6,951 nucleotides of DNA, taken from positions 1 through 6,951 of the forward strand of contig JAITHG010000045.1 in the NCBI GenBank assembly GCA_031280075.1, written 5' to 3'. Positions within the stretch are counted from its first letter, which is position 1. Every line of letters begins with the position of its first letter. Below the pieces are notes generated by a model. That model was not told the DNA's origin, did not search any database, and saw nothing but the letters and a program-made list of their open reading frames with translations. Source of the stretch: Eubacteriales Family XIII. Incertae Sedis bacterium (GTDB lineage: Bacteria; Bacillota_A; Clostridia; Peptostreptococcales; Anaerovoracaceae). This document shows positions 5,141 to 6,951 of the stretch, in pieces. Position numbers and translations under genes: made by a program.

Positions 5141-6124
5141 CACGATGTGGCAGGAGACGCTGTGCCCCGGCGAGACCTCCCGCAGCTTCGGGACTTCCGT
5201 CCGGCACCGTTCCTCCGCGTGCGGGCACCTCGGGTGGAAGGTGCAGCCCGGCGGCGGATTCAGAGGGGTCGGCACGTCCCCTTTCAGGATGATGCGATGC
5301 CGGGTTGCCTCGACGGCGGGATCGGGCACGGGGATCGCGGACAGCAAGGCAACGGAATAGGGGTGCAGCGTGCGGCTGTAAAGCTCTGCCCCCTCCGCAA
5401 GCTCGACGATGCGCCCCAGGTACATGACGGCGACGCGGTCGCTGATGTACTGGACTGCCATGAGGTCGTGCGAGATGAAGATGTAGCTGAGTCGGGGTCT
5501 ATGCTGCCTCAGCTCCTGGAGCAGGTTCAGGATCTGCGCCTGCATGGAGACATCCAGCGCGGAGATCGGCTCGTCGCACACGATCAGGGACGGGTCGCCT
5601 GCCAACGCCCGCGCGATCGACAGACGCTGGCGCTGCCCACCGCTGTACTCGTGGGGGAAGCGGTCTGCCATGCGCGGGTCGAGCCCGGACATGGCGAACA
5701 GTTCCTCGACGCGCTCCACGTATTCGCCCTTCGATCCGGTGAGCCGGTGGATCTTCAGCGGCTCGCCCACGATGTCCCTCGAGTTCATCCTCGGGTCGAG
5801 CGAGCTGTAGGGATCCTGGAAGACAAGCGCCAGCTTCCTGCGGTAAGGGCGCATCCTCCGCATTCCGAAGCCCGTGATGTCAGTCCCCTCGAAATGGATC
5901 TCTCCCGCCGTCGGTCTGTAGAGACGCGTCACGCACCGCCCGATGGTCGTCTTGCCGCAGCCACTCTCGCCCACGAGTCCCAGTGTCTCCCCCGGGCGCA
6001 GCGTCAGGCTGACGTCGTCGACCGCCTTCACTTCGGCGACCTTCCGGCGAAACAGCCCGCGCGTGACCGGGAAGTACATCTTCAGATCCCGGATTTCCAG
6101 GATGTTTTCTTCTGGTACGGTCAT
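5138..6124 (-). CDS. oppF: Oligopeptide/dipeptide ABC importer ATP-binding protein, OppF/DppF type
   Basis: This is one of the two ATPase subunits that power peptide (or related, e.g. nickel-chelate) uptake at the inner face of the membrane. The 328-residue protein is complete. Motifs in order are Walker A GESGCGKT (52-59), Q-loop VFQDPYSSLDP (101-111), signature YSGGQRQRLSIARAL (160-174), Walker B IVCDEPISALD (181-191) and the switch His219 (ISHD). A C-terminal oligopeptide-transporter domain begins at HPYSVALL (254-261). Its cysteines Cys294, Cys300, Cys307 and Cys325 match the pattern that binds a [4Fe-4S] cluster in studied homologues. The ATG at 6124 overlaps the oppD stop (ATGA) and is served by GGGAGG (6134-6139), 9 nt away. 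The substrate cannot be told from the ATPase; Dpp, Opp and Nik systems share this type. Confidence 0.93.
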   Translation of the reverse strand: MTVPEENILEIRDLKMYFPVTRGLFRRKVAEVKAVDDVSLTLRPGETLGLVGESGCGKTTIGRCVTRLYRPTAGEIHFEGTDITGFGMRRMRPYRRKLALVFQDPYSSLDPRMNSRDIVGEPLKIHRLTGSKGEYVERVEELFAMSGLDPRMADRFPHEYSGGQRQRLSIARALAGDPSLIVCDEPISALDVSMQAQILNLLQELRQHRPRLSYIFISHDLMAVQYISDRVAVMYLGRIVELAEGAELYSRTLHPYSVALLSAIPVPDPAVEATRHRIILKGDVPTPLNPPPGCTFHPRCPHAEERCRTEVPKLREVSPGHSVSCHIV

Positions 6125-6951
6125 GACGCTCTTCCTCCCGCTGCCTTCAGGCAGCCCACCGAATGCCTGCCACCGAGCGGCACAGGCTGCCTGATCGGTG
6201 TATCGTCGCAAATGGCGGCGCGTTCGGGGCAGCGCTGCCGGAACGGGCAAAGATCCGTGCCCCCGATCAGCGACGGAGGCGCGCCCTTGATCGGCACGAG
6301 TGCCTCCCCGAGCCGGGGGACGCACTTCAGCAGCCCCTTCGTGTAGGGGTGTGCCGTCTCCTGCCAGATCTCCTGTGCCGTACCCGACTCCACGATGCGC
6401 CCGGCATACATCACGTTGATGCGGTGCGCATACCGCGCGACCACGCCCAAGTTGTGCGTCACGAGGATCAGGGCAGTCCGGTACTCTTGCACCAGCCCGT
6501 ACATCAGCTCCAGCAGCTGCGCCTGGATCGTCGCGTCGAGTGCCGTCGTCGCCTCGTCCGCGATGATCATCTTCGGATTGCAGAGCATTGCCATGCCGAC
6601 CATGACACGCTGGCGCATCCCACCGCTCAGTTGGTGGGGGTAGTCGTCGATGCGCCGCGCCGGATCGGGGATGCCCACCTTGCCGAGCATCTCGACGCAC
6701 CGCTGCCTCGCCTCGGCGCGGGACAGCCTGCGGTGCACCGTCAACACCTCTGCCATCTGCCGCGCGATGGTCATCGCGGGGTTGAGAGAGGTCATGGGCT
6801 CCTGGAAGATCATCGAGATCTCGGAACCCCGGATCCCGCACAGCTCGCTGCTGTGCTTGCCCATGGAGAGCAGATCCCGCCCGTCGAAGAGGACGCGCCC
6901 TGAGGCGATCTCCCCGGGCGGGGTCGGGATGAGCTGCAGGAGCGACATCTG
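6121..6951 (-). CDS. oppD: Oligopeptide/dipeptide ABC importer ATP-binding protein, OppD/DppD type (partial)
   Basis: This is the partner ATPase of the downstream OppF-type subunit. Only 276 C-terminal residues lie in the window; the start codon and Walker A lie beyond the right edge, so this is a cut by the window and not a broken gene. Counting from the first Met in the window (6948), visible motifs are Q-loop MIFQEPMTSLNP (46-57), signature LSGGMRQRV (107-115), Walker B MIIADEATTALD (127-138) and switch His165 (VTHN). The C-terminal domain begins at HPYTKGLL (200-207). Cys234, Cys240, Cys247 and Cys266 repeat the presumed iron-sulfur pattern seen in OppF. The Walker B tail reads DEATTALD where the family nearly always has DEPTTALD. 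The gene overlaps oppF by 4 bp, implying coupled translation. Permease and substrate-binding genes are expected upstream, outside the window. Confidence 0.92.
   Translation of the reverse strand, partial: QMSLLQLIPTPPGEIASGRVLFDGRDLLSMGKHSSELCGIRGSEISMIFQEPMTSLNPAMTIARQMAEVLTVHRRLSRAEARQRCVEMLGKVGIPDPARRIDDYPHQLSGGMRQRVMVGMAMLCNPKMIIADEATTALDATIQAQLLELMYGLVQEYRTALILVTHNLGVVARYAHRINVMYAGRIVESGTAQEIWQETAHPYTKGLLKCVPRLGEALVPIKGAPPSLIGGTDLCPFRQRCPERAAICDDTPIRQPVPLGGRHSVGCLKAAGGRAS

Noticed and set aside
5138..6841. 567-codon frame extending oppF upstream
   Set aside because: The extension overlaps the well-supported oppD in another frame; the ATG at 6124 has the ATGA overlap and a GGGAGG site.
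5138..6903. Several long plus-strand open frames opposite oppD and oppF
   Set aside because: They are antisense shadows typical of high-GC coding DNA and show no recognisable domains.
6946..6951. oppD as a truncated gene lacking Walker A
   Set aside because: The frame is open to the window edge, so the missing part is simply outside the sequence given.

Overview
The window looks like a chromosomal housekeeping segment from a high-GC member of the Firmicutes, most likely a Negativicutes bacterium of the Selenomonas type. This is an inference from four things: the order pyrH-frr-uppS-cdsA, strong AGGAGG-type ribosome binding sites, AT-rich promoter islands in otherwise GC-rich DNA, and the protein sequences. 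The genus cannot be fixed from the sequence alone.

Left part (52-3147, minus strand, read right to left): pyrH (UMP kinase), frr (ribosome recycling factor), uppS (undecaprenyl diphosphate synthase) and cdsA (phosphatidate cytidylyltransferase). This cluster links pyrimidine nucleotide supply, translation recycling, the lipid carrier for cell-wall synthesis and phospholipid precursor synthesis. frr and uppS overlap by one base (TGATG). In this family uppS carries an unusual Ser/Gly-rich N-terminus encoded by a 36-bp tandem repeat. The rpsB-tsf pair that often precedes pyrH is not next to it here. A 170-bp divergent promoter region follows instead.

Middle (3318-5080, plus strand): an alpha/beta hydrolase of the xylanase-B/BD-FAE-like esterase type, then a 188-bp gap, then a divergent thymidylate-synthase-fold protein that keeps the ThyA catalytic residues at the canonical spacing. 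The gap holds two unrelated tandem arrays, a 16-bp unit in five copies and a 10-bp unit in three copies.

Right part (5138-6951, minus strand): the C-terminal half and more of an OppD/DppD-type ATPase gene (its start lies outside the window), overlapping by 4 bp (ATGA) with a complete OppF/DppF-type ATPase gene. They are the two nucleotide-binding subunits of an ABC peptide importer; permease and binding-protein genes would be expected further right. The thyA-like gene and oppF converge on a short gap containing a large nested inverted repeat.

No RNA gene, CRISPR array, insertion sequence or phage gene was found. The most unusual items are the repeat-encoded UppS N-terminus, the two short tandem arrays, and the divergent ThyA homologue. 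I see no convincing new multi-gene system.
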